Shown here piece by piece: positions 20,836-32,989 of a DNA stretch of 64,000 bases. Each line of letters begins with the position of its first letter. Positions within the stretch are counted from its first letter, which is position 1. Under the pieces are notes generated by a model that was given only the letters and a program-made list of their open reading frames with translations, was not told where the DNA came from and searched no databases. The stretch comes from Toxorhynchites rutilus septentrionalis (Eukaryota > Arthropoda > Insecta > Diptera > Culicidae). The position numbers and the translations under genes were made by a program. The DNA lies in contig NC_073746.1 of NCBI RefSeq assembly GCF_029784135.1, positions 224,639,882 through 224,703,881 of the forward strand, given 5' to 3'.

Positions 20836-22329
20836 AAGCTAAAACTTCAAAAACTATCCATTAGGAGCACTATAATAAGTAGAAACATTTGTTCTTTTTA
20901 TATACAGACCATGTTTGAAACAGCAAGCATTTCTTTGGTCCTGGTACCACAGAAACCACAAACACGATAACTTTTAAAGGTTTCGATTGAAGGTAGATAT
21001 TTAAGGCGCAACCTAGTATTTTTTCTAGAAAGTTTAACTAAATGTACTATGTTTCAGCTTGATCTTGGGTAGTCTGTACACTTCGTAGTTACTCTCCGTG
21101 ATTGACCTGAACCAGCGAAATTGCACGAAGAACACACTGAATAACGCTTGCGAGTAACAATCCATTCTCATTGTGGAAGGTTCGGTGATTCGAACTTTAA
21201 ATAGTCAATAACGACACCAGCCACGTTCTTACAGTCACCAGGGAAAAGGAAGGAATGTTAGTATGATATTCACCGCCCGAAGGCCAGGAGGGTCGCTTCT
21301 ATAGCTTGGCTCCTAGCGTTTATCAAAGAAGGGGGAGTTGTTGATGGGGAGGAGTTAAAAATCAGGATTCACTGTGGTGAGTGTTGTGATTAGGAGTGTA
21401 TCCATTTCTTTTTTTTTTTGCATAATAACCATGGATAACAACTATTATAACCATCCTCCTTAGTGGCTTTGGACCCTCTGCTCTGGTTCTCAATAGTTTC
21501 AGGTTCTTTTTCAGACATGCTACTATAGAGATCCTTCATTCGCAGGCGGAGTTTTTAACTAAATGTACTATGTTTGATGGGAAAAACTTGAAAATTCGGA
21601 CAAAAAACCGACCTAATTCAAGATGGGTAACCCTAAAAAATAAAAAAGGAACAATTTGCTAATAAGAAAAAATATATTAGCGTAATGCCAAATGGTAGCA
21701 TTCTTTTACCAATAAATAACTTGTTGATTGAAAAAGGCTTACTTATCATATTTTCTGAACATAATTCAACGGAATGTGAATTAGTGTTCAAGCAGAGTTG
21801 TTTTCAAGCACCGTTCCGAGGATTTCAACAAAATCTTGAGAAAAAAACGACGGAAAAAACCAGAAAAAATCACCGCTATTTTTATAACAGATATTCAGCT
21901 AGTATCAGATGGTCATCAACCTTGCATACTTATTCTTCTGCAATTAATAATTTCAAGGTAACACCGGCAATCAAGACACGAGGTTCGAAAAAAAAACTAT
22001 GTCGTTACTTCATCTACTGGGATCAGACGCCGAAACAGGTATATTCGTAACGCCACCCGGTGCCCTGGGTTCAGCTCATACGATGAAGCATTCTTCTCTG
22101 CGTTCGATTCAAGAACATGGATCTGTCTCGGATCGTGTCGCTCGTTTCGAACAATCCTAAATTTACGTAAATATGAAGAAGTCTGTTTTGTTCGCCGAAG
22201 CAACCCTTGTGAACCACACATCATTGGCAGAAATATGCTGAGCTTGAAATGTTCCTGACGGTAAATAACATAAACTCTTCCTCGTGACGAAATAACAACA
22301 CAACGCACTCATCTCAGAAACGCAATATC
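20836..22329. other. Mostly featureless; one GC-richer repeat-like patch
   Basis: Positions about 21230-21400 (CACCGCCCGAAGGCCAGGAG onward) are GC-richer and look like a piece of an interspersed repeat, but no ends were found. The frame at 21685-22050 (121 residues, Lys/Asn/Ser-rich) and the opposite-strand frame at 21997-22308 lack recognisable domains. Confidence 0.35.
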
Positions 22330-22860
22330 GAAAACCGGTTCACATGCATCCCCCACTTTGACTACAAGCGCGTGAAAGTCTCCGAACCCACGTGCCGGTT
22401 TTGGTGGGTATTTCCCCGTCATTTGATCGAACTGCAACGCACTAATGTCACTGTTATTAAGTAATTTAACTTTCTTCGCGTCTTCCATTCATTACGAGCT
22501 TGCCAACACTGTCTCTTTCGCCGATGGGCAATGAATTTTCAGTTCAGAATACGTCACCGTAACCGCATGACGATAGACCTAGGCTTAGGTAAACTTAGAA
22601 TGAGCGCCCGCGACGAACAAGTTGTAGTTTTCTTCTCCTCTTTCAGTGGTGTTTTTAGCCGCGGAAGGTCGCTCGGAAAGGAAAAGAAAAGTGTGCGAAC
22701 TGGCTTAATTGACAGAAATGAGGAAGCTTGCGAAAGTCATGATCAAGCGTCTCGCTGACAGTTACCGTCGGTTGGTTGCACTTTGTATCACGATTCGAAT
22801 GAAGCTTTAGGTTGATTTCAAGCGACGGCACGTGAACTGATTTGAATAATACGTAAAGTG
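22330..22860. promoter_or_regulatory. GC-richer island of unknown role
   Basis: This island is compositionally distinct from its AT-rich flanks, with few homopolymer runs, and lies between the candidate first exon (12.7 kb) and the VMAT coding exon (30.4 kb). It could be an intronic enhancer, an alternative promoter or another gene's UTR. The frame at 22531-22758 has no recognised domain. I infer a regulatory role only from composition and position. Confidence 0.2.
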
Positions 22861-23889
22861 TTTATCGCAACTCCTGTATATTTTCCATTCATGCCAATAT
22901 ATTGCGAAACTACGGAAAATTCCATCTTCCAGTCAAATACGAGTCAAGCTTGCTATTATTAGCATAGAAAATAGGGTGAAGAGTGTGTGTACAACTCTAA
23001 CGCATACTAGAAACATAAACGAGTTATAATGAACTTGTAACGTATTTCTACGGCCTACCCAAGAGCTTGGATAATATGTTCTCTAGCGCAGATGCGTTAA
23101 TATAAATTTGCTCTCCCTCAATCTCAATAGTTAGAGGTTTAATTTGCTGATATCAAGCAGAGCTAGAGAGACCTATGCGAGTGAGTGAGTGCAAAGAAAC
23201 AAATGTAGAATCTCAAGATCATGGCGGTGGGTTTGAGTATGATTTCACTGCGGATGTAAGCTGCTAGAAATGCATACGATCAGGTTGCGATAGTGAAACA
23301 AACGATGAAAAATGAAATGAGTAATGTGGTTGGCACGGTGCCAATTAAAACTGATATGTTTACCTATCATTAGCCGGAGGTACTTCTATCAATGGATTGG
23401 GTTCAGCGTTCTGTTGTTGGTCGTCGTTTATGCGTGTAAATAAATGCCATAGTGTGTCGATAGTAGAAGATCTGATACTGATGATTAATTAGATCGTGAA
23501 AAATTATTATTGTGTTGCAATGTTAGGTGTCATTGCCGTTGCCAAACCTATGAATTGACCTCAAACAATCATACGTGGAGTTTTGTTATGTGAGTACCTC
23601 TAATGGGCTATTCCACTTAGATACCCCGAAGTGTTTGCAATTGAATACCACTTCAAACCATCAACTCGATATATTAAGTTGTTCAATTTTAGAAATTATG
23701 TATGAATAATTTAGCCGTCCTCTTCTGATTATTTCAAGACAACAGACTACACATTAATACCATAGAGCCTTAATAATAATAATACCCAAGTGCAAAATAA
23801 TATCAAAGTGCCCGAACGAGCTCAGGACAATCGATTTTCGATGCAATCAAGTTCTCAGTGAATGGGGCCCTGGTATACCTCCTTCATAA
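22861..23889. other. No gene recognised
   Basis: AT-rich sequence with no coding motif or transposon end that I can identify. Confidence 0.4.
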
Positions 23890-24070
23890 TACTAATAAGT
23901 TCAATCTTATCTATCTGCATCGATCCTCGCAGCTGTATCGAATTAATTCGTTGAATATTTTTTGGTAGAACGGTGACCACACCACATAAGCATAGTCGAC
24001 AATCGAGAGAACCAGCGAACAGTAGTGCTTCGTGACGCCGAAGATAGAATCAAGTGCATTAACCGTTTGA
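23890..24070 (-). pseudogene. LINE reverse-transcriptase C-terminal scrap
   Basis: Minus-strand text ITHYCSLVLSIVDYAYVVWSP-like (about 24030-23965; read it as the segments YCSLVLSIVDYAYV then VWSPFYQK) matches the thumb-region motif Y-xLV-s-LeYasvvWsPyy of Jockey/CR1-type LINEs. It is a fragment only, with frames broken on both sides. Confidence 0.6.
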
Positions 24071-24379
24071 GTGGGGAGCAAATTTTGTGAGCATATGCCA
24101 AAAATGCGGATTGGTTTGGGTATATTTAAAAAAATACTCAAGAACGTAGATAACTGATAAGATTACAAAAGTTGTATTATTGGGAAAAAAAATACATAAG
24201 AAGTGAGGTTTATAAAATTCATTCACATTAACTTCCTTATCTATGCATATATTATTTATTTAAAATAATGAAAAATTATATTTACGCAATTTCATTCAAA
24301 ATTATGGCTTGCTGCACGAAGTGCGTGAAGTTCTCTTCTCAAATGTCCCAGAAAGATGAAATCCTACGTTAAGAGGTGC

Positions 24380-24464
24380 CAAGCCAAGAATATTAACATA
24401 GAACACAACGAGCGCTATCGCGCTCCTCGCACTTTTCGCGTATAACAAGGATTCAAAGGGTTAA
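24380..24464. repeat. TTAACCCTTT-type terminus with subterminal hairpin
   Basis: Read on the minus strand from 24464 it begins TTAACCCTTTGAATCC, then reaches a GAGCGCGATAGCGCTC palindrome (about 24408-24423). This resembles the ends at 2997 and 50094. I could not locate the opposite end. It is possibly a piggyBac-like MITE terminus. Confidence 0.4.
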
Positions 24465-25249
24465 ACTCTTTATAGATGATGTAGGAGCAGGTTCTTTTTC
24501 TTCTAACACGAATTTTGACATTTCTATAGTGTTGCAATCTTTTTCTCACTCACGAAGAATTTTAAAAAATGTTAAAGACAAAAACTTGTATTAAAAATAA
24601 ACGAACTACCTCCCGATTGTTCCCCGTGAAAAAAACGTAGTTTTTCGTAGCCACTATGCCTTTCATCATAATGTTTTTCAGGCTGTTTCTATTCTTCGTT
24701 TTGTTGAGGTTATATTCAGAAAAAGTTCTTAGATAGCAAGAGTGAGGGAGGAATAATATTTATACATTTTTAATTTATTTTACATAAAATGGGTAAAACT
24801 GAAGCACACATATAAAAAAACTGGATAAAACTAGATAATATTTTAAAGATTTCAGGAGTTAACTGTTTGGATTTAATTGGAAGAATCCAGTTTAAACTGG
24901 AACATTGGCAGCGCTGTGTAGGAGATGTGGTCGATTTACTTTGAAGCAGGCCCCGAAATCCTCTCAGTAGCTTCGCTTCGACTAGGACTACTTCGGCATT
25001 CGGCGTCAACATGATTTGAATTGACTAGAATATGAATTGACGAGCGTTGAGAGGAGGATCACTGATGCACTATCTAGCCAATGGTTATTCTAATTGACGT
25101 GTCTAATAAATACAAATATGCCCTGACTTCAATCCACACTTCTACTCTCCCTGACACGAATCTTTTTACCCGCGCACATAATCTTATTTTCACGTCCATA
25201 TAAAGTGAAACGAAAACTTGATTTATGATGCAAACAATTAGTTACACCA
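24465..25249. other. No gene recognised
   Basis: The 80-residue minus-strand frame at 24770-25012 has no domain I recognise. The remaining sequence is AT-rich. Confidence 0.4.
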
Positions 25250-25760
25250 TTAACACTAAACCTACCACGAGGGATCAGATGACCCATTTGAAACTTTTAG
25301 TCAAAATTCTCTTGCAAATTACATTGTCACAACATGATTTGCCTACACTACTTTTCTTAAAACATACATCGAATGCATTTTTCAGTGTTTACTCCTCTCT
25401 TGTTATTTTTTTACTGAGAAATATATGTTATCTGCCCTAACTACCGCAACGGGTCATTTTGTTGTATTTGTGAATGAATAGTGAATGATTAGAATTAATT
25501 TTATTGCTCACTATCCAAGCGAGCTACCAGTAACCATTCCAATCTACAGTACTATTTTGCGTGTCAAAAATTGAAATTTAATTATTTTGCTAAAAATTGT
25601 TATCCTAAAATGTCGAAATATACAGGAGAAAAATGGTACGCCACGTTTCTCAACAAAACTATTTAAATCGAGTCATTGTTCACTAACTATTCATAAAGGG
25701 TCACTTGACCAGCTGTGGTAGCAATAGGTATACATGAAACATCGGTAGGTTTAGTGTTAA
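25250..25760. mobile_element. TTAA-flanked MITE (piggyBac-like), about 0.5 kb
   Basis: CCATTAACACTAAACCTACC (25247-25266) is exactly inverted at 25744-25763. Taking TTAA as the target duplication (25250-25253 and 25757-25760), the element starts CACTAAACCTACC. The interior repeats GGGTCA-type words (about 25271, 25450, 25698), which may be subterminal binding sites. The 71-residue frame at 25225-25440 is mostly inside the element and is not called a gene. The extra 3 bp of symmetry outside TTAA may be chance. Confidence 0.75.
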
Positions 25761-25929
25761 TGGACGATTTATTGTTTACCCACCGTGAACCCAAACCAAT
25801 GAACGTAGACAGTTATCAGGTATGCTACAAAGATCCACTCAACAACCGAATGAATGTTGAGTCATATTGACGGAAAAACTGCTGGAAGAAGTCAAAACTC
25901 ATTTCCAATTGAATAAGAAGGCGAATTTC

Positions 25930-26065
25930 TTCATAGTCCGCTGACTATCCTCAGTTGAATATGACTTTGCCGAGTCCTGCTTTGGAGTCTAGCATATCGC
26001 CGAGGTATTTGATGGTGTTGAAACGATCCAATGTAACACCAGAAAGCTTATCTTCGAGCTGTATG
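25930..26065 (-). pseudogene. LINE reverse-transcriptase thumb scrap
   Basis: Minus-strand text with IKYLGDMLDSKAGLGK (about 26020-25970) matches the I-K-Y-L-G-V-x-L-D-x-K-L motif after the RT palm of R1/Jockey-type LINEs. It is too short to assign to a clade. Confidence 0.55.
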
Positions 26066-26075
26066 TTGTTACACA

Positions 26076-26273
26076 GTGGCTCCCGTGGCCAAGTGGTAAG
26101 CGTCACTGATGTCATGCCGGGGCTGCGGATTCGATTTTCGTTTTGGGCGGGGATTTTTTGTTAAAGAAATTTAGTAAACTCTGGTATACACTGGTAAACA
26201 CGTATTTTCGAACATACCTCTCAGAATACAATTAATGCGTGTTTTTTTTCATAGAAATTTCAACTAAATGCTT
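26076..26273 (+). mobile_element. tRNA-derived SINE (family A), diverged
   Basis: GTGGCTCCCGTGGCCAAGTGG (A box) and GGATTCGATTTTCG (a mutated B box) are followed by GGGCGGGGATTTTTTGTTAA and the family A body, with ACGTATTTTCGAACATACCTC near 26200. It aligns with 51114-51388 but has many substitutions, so it is an older copy. No clear target duplication was found. Confidence 0.75.
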
Positions 26274-28467
26274 ATTTTAACACAGTGCGCTGAATGGCAT
26301 GGTAGGATTTTATGGAATTATTGTCAGTGGAGTTCTGAATGAATATCAGTTTTTGGAATAATAGTTCTCAATTAATTTAATTAATTAAATAATTACATGA
26401 CGGTACAAGACGAATGCCCTGGAAAATACAATTTATAAAATAATTAAAAAAAATTTTTGTGATCTTCATGCTGAGAATAAAACTAAAATACCTTTGATGT
26501 CTGAATAGAAATGTGAACACTTATGAAGAATAAGTAATAAATTGGAAAAAAAGCATTCGATTTTTCATATATCAATTCAGCGTACCGATTTTATCAGTGA
26601 ACCGATCCCTACGCCATTTAGAATATCGATCCGTAAAGATCTATATTTCTCTAAAGATCGCCCAATCCTACAGCTCTTACCACTGAAAAAGACATTCTTC
26701 ACATCCGGCATGAAATTTTAGTGCGCTGCACTTTAGCATCACTTTTAACCCGAAAACAATGCTCGCATTCAAGAAAGTTAATCAAATAATGTCACCAATA
26801 AGCCATTCACGATTTATAAGTTATTCTGGTAGCGACCAGATGGCAGCGGCAGCGAGGCTTTCCATATGGCCTTTTACAAGGCCAAGTGTTTAGTTTAGTT
26901 TTTCAAACTGGGCTTTTTTATGGGTAAAAGGACTGAGAAAGTCTGAGAGTCTGAGATATTCAATACATCATCATCATTACACCAATAAATCCGAACATGC
27001 TCTCATATTCACAGAAGCTCTCTTCCGGTAAAATATATAAAAATTAATTCACCTTTAATTAATTATTTTAGAATACATCGAACTTTCTAAAATAAATCAG
27101 AAACTTTTGGTGGTTCTGAAAAGGACCGATGGGCTTGCGTGGATTAGTAGAATTAATTGATGATGGGCGATTCATGATTCATTCTTGTACTCGCGAGAAC
27201 AATATACTCGTGTCCTTATTTCTTATTTCCTTATGTCCTTATTGCCATTGCACGTAGCGTACTCAGTATCTTGCACGCGAGGATTCTTCTCGTGCAAGAT
27301 ACCTGAACTTGAGATGATTACATATTTGCTCTCCCGTTACCGTTATTCATTTGAAAATGCAAAAAAAAATCTACAATTCGTAAGTGTGATTCAATCATAC
27401 ATAACCAATCTCCAATTGAAGGTATGAAAACCAACGCGGTATGGCCTATATGCCCGTCAGTGCAAGCTCTGCACTATGCTTACTTCGCATCTATACTGAA
27501 ACTGAGGTCGGCCAGGGCGAGCACAATATTTGTAGTGCTTTCATGGCCATCTGACGATATGTATCAACCACTAACCAATCTCTCACTTTCGAATTTCCAA
27601 ACTTACACCCCAGTACAGATGCAGAAATGATGTGGTGCAAAAATACAGAAGCACCCTCCACGCTCCATAAATTGAAAATGGTGAAGCCTAAATTGCAATA
27701 TTTTCTTCATCCACATTGTCCGTAGAACGAACGATGCATTTGCTATTTTTATTTAATTTAAATGTTCCCTTTTTATTTTATTTGACAGCATTACTGAAAT
27801 ACGTAGTCCTACATCGAAAAATAGGTAATGATTTCAAAGGGTTTGTTACTCATACAAAATATTTTAAAATTAAGTCACACCAGATGGGCCAACAAAAAGA
27901 GCCCGTTGGGCCATATATGGCCCGCGGGTCGCTGGTAGGGTATGGCTGTTCTAACCAATAAAGTTTGAGAAAATTATAAAAAAAACCTTTTGGGCCTTAT
28001 TGGAATATTAATGTTGATATGATCAATATATACCTCAATCGGGTTTACATCGGTAGCATTAGTCAGTTTCCAATTCCAATTCCGGCCCTCTTCTTTGTTT
28101 TTTTATACATAGGATTGTGGAATTCCTGTCAACTCCGTCTGCAAATGGTGGATCTCTATAGTAGCATGTCCGGAAAAGGTCTCGAGCAGAGGGTCCAAAG
28201 CCCATAAGAAGGATGATTGTAATAGTTGCTATTCATGGCAATTACGTAAGAAAGATAACACTCCCCCGTTGCGATTGAAGTTACAAAGTACGTGCGATGA
28301 ATTACGGAATATATCGCCGGGTAGATTGTTTTTAGAGGAATTTTCTCGGTTACCTTCTCAGGTTTTCCACTCTCGGCCGTCGCAATCAGATTTCTATAAA
28401 GCGTAGGCTAAAATACAGCAAAAAACTACAAATCATTTGAACCCAAACAAATTACGAACTCTAATTC
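26274..28467. other. Non-coding; contains part of a dispersed repeat
   Basis: The region about 27440-27640 (CGTCAGTGCAAGCTCTGCAC, then GAGCACAATATTTGTAG, then TCGAATTTCCAAACTTACAC) is a diverged copy of the repeat at 34490-34940. The 60-81-residue frames here have no domains. Confidence 0.45.
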
Positions 28468-28575
28468 ATACCTCTCACGCTAAAGATCACGAGTTCAATA
28501 CTCACTCCCAACATTCTTCCGAAATGGAAGGTAAAAGTGACGAACCGTGTTGAAAGTCACTATAATACAGAAATA
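28468..28575 (+). mobile_element. tRNA-derived SINE (family B), 5'-truncated
   Basis: CATACCTCTCACGCTAAAGATCACGAG through AAGTCACTATAATACAG matches the 38088-38239 and 3449-3597 copies but lacks the first 20 or so bases, including the A box. Confidence 0.75.
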
Positions 28576-30436
28576 ACGACGAACCCGTGAATCATTCCTC
28601 CTGGCCGAATATCAATGCGGTATTATAACTAACCAAATTCAATAAGATAAAATATGAGTTGAAGACTAAAGTAGAACTTCTTGCGTAAATTCTGGGAAAT
28701 TCCTCTCACATGCTGATTCAGAAAGTCCAGATAAGCAATCTAAGAGTTGAGTTTAGTTCATTTGCTTCTGTATCAGTCCTACTTTTTATCGTCCATAAAA
28801 ACGATTTCGAAACTGTACTTTCGGCGCCTGTTTCTAATATTTGCATCACATACATGAAGAGTATTTCAAAACTAAACTAGATTGGTTTGCTTGTCCTATA
28901 ACAACAAATTAAGCGAATTCGGACGGTCAAAAATTTGTTTCTTTGAGCTTCCAAAGAAATCAATATAGTCCATTAACACATCAACACCCTACATTAGTCA
29001 TCATGAGAACTAAATCTGTATTAGGTTAGAATTCTGACCCAGAAAACACTGATGCAACTAGCAAATCGAGTAGCGTTTATTCCGTAAGGCTTAGTAAATG
29101 GAACTGATAACGGAAGTTGAGTAATTCAGCTTTGTAATCGTCGAATGAGTTTATCAACATTTTCGTCATGCAAATCACTATTTTAGCAGTACGAACTTGC
29201 CTAACGGTTCCAAATAATCGATCATTAGCAAACTCAACCGGGAGTAATCGATAAGTAGTAGTTTCTGATATACAGTTGTCCAGACGGCTTCCCAAACCTA
29301 TCCTTCCATTTGATACTCAACTGGAAGCTAACATTTGAGTTATTATCAAGATTTCTTGGAATATACAGCGTTATTGGATTCAAATACATGGGGTATTCGT
29401 GTGAAAGATTGTACTTGTAATTTGGTTTTTATATAGTTTCTATGTCACAAGAATCTCAACTTTTTTTATATAATATAATTTTATACTGTCCCGTTGTTCA
29501 CTCTTGCTGCTAGCAAACTGATCTGGATTATCGGAAAATCTCTCAAACGCAGTCACTGTCTGCTTCCTGGTACACAATTGTCCTTCCAAGCTACAAAAAC
29601 CTACATCAATAATGATATTAATCCATAGTCAAAATAAACTGGTGTGACCGCCAATAAGATGTCGTTAACTCGTTTAGCACATTTCTGGCATCTGGACATA
29701 GCTGGTTACCAGAATGATTTTATCACTAAGATTCGTTTTTTATCGTTCTGCCGTTAGACTACTTACCTTGATGACAAACGGCACCTTCGAGACAAACCTG
29801 AATTTTCGAATAACTAGATAAAATATATTCATGCCATACCGACCTAGGAATTTCAGTTAACTGATGAATGACGTCGAGCCGATTTGATCTCTTCGCTTTG
29901 CTTCGTTTTCTCGTTTTTTTTTCGATAACATCATATCTTAATGTGCTTTGATGCCGTTGAATGGCAGCAAAATGTTAAATATTCGGTGTTAACGAAATAT
30001 GTTATTTGAAAAATATAAAATTTTATAGATGTTATAATGATAACAAAATCATTCTGAAACTAGTATATGTCTCGATAAAATTGTAAAATGTATTCACATT
30101 CAAAGGTACACGATTGTCGCACCATCTATTTACGAAATCCATCCACTCGAAGAATGAGTGCAGAGTAAACCCTTTTACTGAAAAATGAGGCAAAATATCT
30201 CAATTGTTACGCTCTGCCTATAGCTTATGGTGTCTGTTAGCGTATTCCACCCGTCTTCCGTCTTATTTATGACTCATATTACCGGGAACGGCTTACAGAG
30301 CCACGAAATGTATCACCAAAGATAATAGCTATCCCTCGCAGGACGGACGAAAGTAATCCTCTTTTGATTTCATTTTCTTTCCATGGTCTCGCGCGTGTTT
30401 GTGAAATATCTGCCGCCTTCATCAATATCACCGCAG
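28576..30436. other. Intron-like sequence upstream of VMAT exon
   Basis: No transposon ends or genes recognised. A 72-residue minus-strand frame at 29077-29295 has mixed composition but matches nothing I know. The sequence becomes GC-richer from about 30240 toward the exon. Confidence 0.4.
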
Positions 30437-30687
30437 TCAACAGAGCTCTCAGCGAGTTGCAATGCAAACAACCGAGCCGGGGGGAAACGGCCAGGGACCT
30501 ACCGCTGCGGCTAACAACAATTACAACAATACAACATCTTCAACTTCGCTGCCGAAATCACCTCCTCCATCGGGATCATGGGCATCAGTCAAGGCCAGCA
30601 TCTTACGATGGCGCGGTTCGAGACGCCTGGTGCTCGTCATCGTTGCCATTGCGCTGCTGCTCGACAATATGTTGCTGACCGTCGTTG
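30437..30687 (+). CDS. Vesicular monoamine transporter, first coding exon (partial)
   Basis: The ATG at 30462 (purine at -3) opens a 75-codon frame. VMAT is a 12-helix H+/monoamine antiporter of the SLC18 family that loads dopamine, serotonin, octopamine or histamine into synaptic vesicles. The first 45 or so residues are Gly/Asn/Thr/Ser/Pro-rich, a typical variable cytosolic N-terminus. SRRLVLVIVAIALLLDNMLL (about residues 49-68) is the start of transmembrane helix 1. The following TVV distinguishes it from vesicular acetylcholine transporters, which usually read YMVIV there. The frame reaches GTAAGT at 30688 after one base of a codon (phase 1), as expected where the family continues V-V-P-I-I-P. 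An acceptor-like CACCGCAG ends at 30436, so 25 bases of 5' UTR would precede the ATG; its pyrimidine tract is weak. No further VMAT exon is visible, so the downstream intron exceeds 33 kb. Confidence 0.9.
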
Positions 30688-30693
30688 GTAAGT
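30688..30693 (+). promoter_or_regulatory. Splice donor GTAAGT of VMAT coding exon 1
   Basis: A perfect consensus donor follows the phase-1 codon break in the TVV motif. The frame would stop only a few bases into the intron (after GK at 30693-30695), which supports splicing here. Confidence 0.85.
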
Positions 30694-31588
30694 GAACTCT
30701 ATGTTAAATCTCCAAAATCCTCTAAATGATCGAAGCATTTTATTTGACAACCATTTAATGTGAAAGAAAGCATCCAGCGATTTTCGATATGGATATCGGT
30801 TTCAGCTGTTATCAATGCAATCCCTATGTAATGTCTAGAAGCTATCAAATCAATATACACTCGGCAAAAATTATCAACAGAGCAAAGTAAAACGTCAAAA
30901 ATACCCCAGTGTTTTTTTCGAAAGACTGTTAACTTGTGTTGAAAGAACGCATGGAGATGAGATGTGCATCAGTTCAAAGCTACACCATTTCCAAGTTTTT
31001 TTTCCTGTGATCTCTGATATCGGCTAGTGTAGGTGTTCCCACGAATATGAGTGTTGCATGTATTCCACCATTAGTTATGAATTGCGACTTACTTTCTGGA
31101 AAACTTTATTATGTATTCATGTACTAGAAATTCGAGTAAACTTAGTGAGTTGTTCAGGTTGTTCAAACCGATTCATGAATCAGAATCCAATGATTTTCAA
31201 CGTTATTTTTGAGTGTAATTCTTTCCACGATGGATAGTTCTGTTGATATATTCCAAGAATCATGCGTGAGACGTATGCTGTAAAAATCATAAGTTCATTG
31301 CTACTGCTTCACGTTTTGCGTACGCCTGGTTTTTCTGAACATTTGTTTAATTTATCATAGTTTCCTTCTGTCTAGTTTACCCAAGAAATAATATACTTCT
31401 GACAACGCTTTTCACACCCTTTGAATACAACCTGAAACTTGATTTTCTGAACGGCAATTAATTCACCGTAGTGCATCTTCTATCAGTTGTTTCACCACAA
31501 TTATGGTAAAGTCGCTTCACGTAAATGTTATGTAACTTTCAGTTAATTCCCCTGTGATGTTTGGCTTTTGGCTTGAATACCACATCAA
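30694..31588. other. VMAT intron; short dispersed repeat
   Basis: ACACTCGGCAAAAATTATCAAC at about 30858-30930 belongs to the repeat also seen at 14553 and 48481. Otherwise I see nothing. Confidence 0.5.
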
Positions 31589-31657
31589 TAAAGGGTGTAC
31601 CGTTACAAGTCAGAACACACAAATTTCATTCTCAAAATTCGAGTTTTTATTCGATTA

Positions 31658-32955
31658 AAGGGTGTGTCACATCAAATTGCATCACGGAAAAAACGCTGAA
31701 GAAATTCGCCCAGTAGACCGATCCTTTTGAACATTTTAGACAGTAAAATAAAAACTATTAAACAACTTTTGGCATTTTCTTTTTATTCATACTTCGAGCC
31801 CAAGCCCGTATGCTCGCACCTTCCTCTTTACCCCGTCCATAAGGTTCTGTACAACGTCAGGTTGTAGTTTTTTTTGAACAGAAATCCATTTTCTCTTGAA
31901 GTCCGCCTCCGATTTGACAACTTTTGGGTTCTTCCGGAGGGCCTGCTTCAAAATCGCCTAATATTTCTCTATTGGGCGAAGCTAAGGCGCGTTGGGCGGG
32001 TTCATTTCCTTTGGCACGAAGGTGACCCCGTTGGCTTCGTACCACTCCAACACGTCCTTTGAATAGTGGCACGAAGCGAGATCCGGCCAGAAGATGGTCG
32101 GGCCCTCGTGCTGCTTCAATAGTGGTAGTAAGCGCTTCTGTAGGCACTCCTTAAGGTAAACCTGCCCGTTTACCATGCCGGTCATCACGAAGGGGGCGCT
32201 CCGCTTTCCGCAAGAGCAGATCGCTTGCCACACCATGTACTTTTTGGCAAACTTGGATAGTTTCTGCTTGCGAATCTCCTCCGGAACGCTGAATTTGTCC
32301 TCTGCGGAGAAGAACAACAGGCCCGGCAGCTGACGAAAGTCCGCTTTGACGTAAGTTTCGTCGTCCATTACCAGGCAATGCGGCTTCGTCAGCATTTCGG
32401 TGTACAGCTTCCGGGCTCACGTATTCCCCACCATGTTTTGCCTTTCGTCGCGGTTAGGAGCCTTCTTAACCTTGTATGTACGCAGGCCCTCCCGCTGCTT
32501 GGTCCGCTGGAAGAATGAACTTGACAAATTCAGCTTATTGGCGACATCCCGGACCGAACTTCTCGGATCACGTCTAAACTGCTTAACTACGCGCTTGTGA
32601 TCTTTTTCACTGACGGAGCATCCATTTTTGCCGTTCTTCACCTTCCGGTCGATGGTTAGGTTCTCGAAGTATCGTTTTAGTACTCTGATGACCGTGGATT
32701 GGACGATTCCCAGCATCTTACAGATGTCCCGATGTGACAACTCCGGATTCTCGAAATGAGTGTACAAGATTAATTCACGACGCTCTTTTTCGTTCGACGA
32801 CATTTTTCCAAATTTACGAAAAATTGACAGTGAAGCATGGCCAACGTGATCTATACACTCTTATCTGATTATAAGCGAAAGCTGAATATATAATTCCTAA
32901 AAATTAAATTTCTACAGCGTTTTTTCCGTGATGCAATTTGATGTGACACACCCTT
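31658..32955 (-). mobile_element. Near-complete ITmD37E (DD37E) transposon, 1298 bp
   Basis: Terminal repeats start AAGGGTGTGTCACATCAAAT at both ends and match perfectly over 41 bp (one mismatch over 49). TA lies on both sides (31656-31657, 32956-32957). It encodes a transposase on the minus strand that is broken by only three stops. ITmD37E transposons were first described from mosquitoes. The perfect TIRs imply a recent insertion into the older relative at 31591-33710. Confidence 0.95.
31787..32803 (-). pseudogene. ITmD37E transposase, 338 codons with three stops
   Basis: The start is ATG 32801-32803, and the natural stop is TGA at 31787-31789. Seen: a paired helix-turn-helix (about residues 1-110), the RARKLY-like linker, CLVMDDETYVKADF with the first catalytic acid (about residue 145), VWQAICSCGKRSAPF, FWPDLASCHYSKDVLEW with the second Asp (about 240), and LRPIEKY with Glu exactly 37 residues later (DD37E). 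Premature stops are TGA at 32417-32419 (in place of Arg before ARKLY), TAG after NPPNAP (about 31983) and TAG after IEKY (about 31956, usually Trp). All three catalytic acids are retained and there are no frameshifts. The length matches the family, so this copy died recently. Confidence 0.92.
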
Positions 32956-32989
32956 TATCACAAAATTTTCAGAGAGAAAAAAGAAACAA

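Noticed and set aside
21685..22308. Frames of 121 and 103 residues as small genes
   Set aside because: No motif, biased composition, overlapping opposite strands and no splice or start support.
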